This document shows, in pieces, positions 5,191-6,857 of a DNA stretch of 6,857 bases. The DNA lies in contig JANXVK010000277.1 of assembly GCA_025351675.1 (NCBI GenBank), forward strand, positions 1-6,857, written 5' to 3'. The stretch comes from Rhizobacter sp. (GTDB taxonomy: Bacteria; Pseudomonadota; Gammaproteobacteria; Burkholderiales; Burkholderiaceae_C). The first letter of the stretch is position 1; each line of letters begins with the position of its first letter. The notes under the pieces were generated by a model. It saw only the letters and a program-made list of their open reading frames with translations, searched no databases and had not been told where the DNA came from. Made by a program: the position numbers and the translations under genes.

Positions 5191-6162
5191 CTATTCGGGT
5201 TGTACGCCCGCGGCCTTGATCACCTTCGCCCAGCGCTCGCGTTCGCTCTTCATCAAACCGGCCAGCGCCTCGGGCGCGGTGCCGGCGGCGCTGAAGAACT
5301 GGCCCAGCATCCTGCCGCGCACGTCGTCGCTCTTGATGATGCGGATCAGTTCGGTCGCGACGCGGTCGACGATCGCCTTCGGCGTGCCCGCCGGCGCGAG
5401 CACGGCCTGCCACGAGATCGCCTCGAAGCCGGCATAGCCCTGCTCGACGAAGCTCGGAAACTCCGGCAGCGAGCCCGAGCGCCCCAGCGTTGTCACCCCG
5501 AGGGCCTTCAGCTTGCCGGCGCGGATGTTGCCGATCGCGATGCCCGGCACCATGAAGCCGGCCTGCACCTGACCCGCCAGGATCGCGTTGACGATCTGCG
5601 GGAAGCCCTGGTACGGCACATGCAAGATATCGAGCCCGGCGCGCGTCTTGAACAGCTCCATCGCGAGGTGCGAAGCGCTGCCGTTGCCGACGCTGCCGTA
5701 GTTCAGCGCGCCCTGCTTGTCCTTCGCGATGCGCACGAAGTCGGCGAGCGTGTTGGCGCCCAGTTTCGGGTCGACGACGAGCACGTTCGGCGAGGTCGCC
5801 ACCAGCGTCACCGGTGCGAGATCGCGTGCCGGGTCGTAAGAAAGGTTCTTGCTCAGCAGCGGCGCCGTGACGAGCGGGCCCTGGATCGTGAACAGGAAGG
5901 TGTAGCCGTCGGGCTCGGCCTTCGCGACCGTGCCGGTACCGACATTGCCACCGGCGCCGGGCTTGTTGTCGACGATCACCGTCTGCCCGAGCGCGTGGCC
6001 GAGCGGCTCGGCGACGAGGCGCGCGATGATGTCGGGCGAGCTGCCGGGCGGGAACGGCACGACCAGCTTGATCGGCCGGGCCGGCCAGGTCTGCGCGAAG
6101 GCGGGCAGCGACAAGGCGGTGGCGCCGGCGATCGAGGTCTGCAGGAAGCTGCGGCGTTGCAT
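5191..6162 (-). CDS. Bug/TctC family tripartite tricarboxylate transporter substrate-binding protein
   Basis: Periplasmic solute-binding protein of 323 aa, the usual length for the Bug (TctC) family, which delivers carboxylates or related small molecules to TctAB-type membrane carriers. The signal peptide (1-23, AFA cleavage) carries RRSFLQ at 3-8, close to a twin-arginine motif. The mature protein opens with WPARPIKLVVPFPPGSSPD (26-44), the family hallmark that forms part of the carboxylate pocket. It continues with VDNKPGAGGNVGT (64-76), GSVGNGSASHLAMELF (156-171, ligand loop) and HVPYQG (181-186). The late LAPAGTP (255-261) is also typical. The ligand cannot be read from sequence. No tctA or tctB is in view, which is common for the many orphan Bug genes in Burkholderiales. 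It begins 21 bp after the gpsA stop on the same strand, so it may be read from the gpsA promoter. A weak GAAG precedes the ATG. Confidence 0.93.
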   Translation of the reverse strand: MQRRSFLQTSIAGATALSLPAFAQTWPARPIKLVVPFPPGSSPDIIARLVAEPLGHALGQTVIVDNKPGAGGNVGTGTVAKAEPDGYTFLFTIQGPLVTAPLLSKNLSYDPARDLAPVTLVATSPNVLVVDPKLGANTLADFVRIAKDKQGALNYGSVGNGSASHLAMELFKTRAGLDILHVPYQGFPQIVNAILAGQVQAGFMVPGIAIGNIRAGKLKALGVTTLGRSGSLPEFPSFVEQGYAGFEAISWQAVLAPAGTPKAIVDRVATELIRIIKSDDVRGRMLGQFFSAAGTAPEALAGLMKSERERWAKVIKAAGVQPE

Positions 6163-6183
6163 GGAGGGTCTTCGAGGGAAGGA

Positions 6184-6857
6184 TCAGGTTTCGGGCCGCG
6201 CGCCGCGGCCCATGAGTTGTTCGAGGGCCTGTGCGGGCGTCGTGCGGCCATCGAGCACCGCCGCGACGGCCGCGGCGATCGGCATCTCGACGCCAAGAGC
6301 GGCGGCGCGCTGCAGCACCGTCGGTGCGGTCGGCACGCCCTCGGCAACATGGCCGAGTTCGGCGAGGATGCGCGCCAGCGGCAGCCCCTCGGCGAGCCGG
6401 CGGCCGACGGTGCGGTTGCGCGACAGGTCGCCGGTGGCGGTGAGCACCAGATCGCCGAGGCCCGACAGGCCCATGAAGGTTTCCGGACGCGCGCCGAGCG
6501 CCACGCCCAGCCGTGTCATCTCGGCCAAGCCGCGCGTGATCAGCGCGGCGCGCGCGTTCAACCCCAGTTGCATACCGTCGGCAATGCCGGTGGCGATCGC
6601 GAGCACGTTCTTGACCGCGCCGCCGACCTCGACACCGACCGGATCGTCTGACGTATAGATGCGCAGGTTGTCGCTGTGCAGCGCATCGACCGCCTCTTCG
6701 CACAGCGCCGCGTCGAAGCTGGCCGCGACCAGCGCGGTCGGTTGCCCGCGCGCGACCTCGATCGCGAAGCTCGGCCCGGAGAGCACGCCGACGTGCAGAT
6801 GCGGCACGGCGGCGCGCGCGATCTCGTGGCCGAGCAGAGCCGTCTCGTCCTGGAAGC
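6184..6857 (-). CDS. gpsA: NAD(P)H-dependent glycerol-3-phosphate dehydrogenase, C-terminal 223 residues
   Basis: Cytoplasmic enzyme that reduces dihydroxyacetone phosphate to sn-glycerol-3-phosphate, the backbone for phospholipids. The window holds the last 223 residues; the N-terminal Rossmann GxGxxG motif and the start lie beyond the right edge. Visible motifs are [16 protein letters not shown] with the conserved GPSFA loop, [18 protein letters not shown] with the catalytic Lys of [24 protein letters not shown] including the substrate-contacting SRNR, and the late [11 protein letters not shown], where the Glu contacts NAD(P). The frame is open to the window edge and the apparent GTG at 6807 is internal, not a start. 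The binding-protein gene follows 21 bp later on the same strand. Confidence 0.97.
   Translation of the reverse strand, partial: FQDETALLGHEIARAAVPHLHVGVLSGPSFAIEVARGQPTALVAASFDAALCEEAVDALHSDNLRIYTSDDPVGVEVGGAVKNVLAIATGIADGMQLGLNARAALITRGLAEMTRLGVALGARPETFMGLSGLGDLVLTATGDLSRNRTVGRRLAEGLPLARILAELGHVAEGVPTAPTVLQRAAALGVEMPIAAAVAAVLDGRTTPAQALEQLMGRGARPET

Noticed and set aside
5173..6651. A 492-codon open frame on the plus strand, opposite the binding-protein gene and gpsA
   Set aside because: It has low-complexity Arg/Ala/Gly composition, spans two unrelated real genes and their gap, and has no domain; it is a composition artefact.
6805..6807. GTG as a possible start of a shorter gpsA product
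   Set aside because: The frame continues upstream with GpsA-like sequence to the window edge, so this is an internal valine codon.

Overview
The window is high-GC chromosomal DNA that reads as a betaproteobacterium of the order Burkholderiales, probably the Rubrivivax/Leptothrix/Methylibium/Ideonella group. The signs are strong G/C at third codon positions, a Bug/TctC-type solute-binding protein, and a cox operon headed by a DUF2244 gene. The placement rests on gene content and protein wording, not on a database match. Every gene looks intact apart from the two cut by the window edges, and there are no RNA genes, insertion sequences, CRISPR arrays or phage genes.

Layout from left to right. 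Positions 1-2803 (minus strand) hold the start of an aa3-type cytochrome c oxidase operon, read right to left: a DUF2244 membrane protein, then coxB (subunit II), then ctaD (subunit I, cut by the window start). CoxB is a three-part protein: a CuA domain, a fused cytochrome c domain, and a C-terminal OmpA-like domain after an Ala/Pro linker. Positions 2804-2947 are non-coding and hold a short dyad. Positions 2948-3880 (minus) encode a BioC-like methyltransferase. A 21-bp gap containing an AT-rich patch separates it from the divergent pair comF (phosphoribosyltransferase family, GTG start) and trmL (tRNA wobble-base 2'-O-methyltransferase) at 3902-5093 (plus). Positions 5094-5190 are a GC-rich convergent intergenic region with several hairpins, probably a two-way terminator. 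Positions 5191-6857 (minus) hold a Bug-family periplasmic binding protein and, upstream of it, the C-terminal 223 residues of gpsA (glycerol-3-phosphate dehydrogenase).

Functionally the window is mostly housekeeping: terminal respiration, one probable biotin-precursor step, tRNA modification and phospholipid precursor supply. The most unusual element is the OmpA-like tail on CoxB, which could tie the oxidase to peptidoglycan. Next are the very tight divergent bioC-like/comF junction, which leaves no room for ordinary leaders, and the solute-binding protein gene sitting between gpsA and trmL with no transporter genes in view. I found no clearly new multi-gene system.
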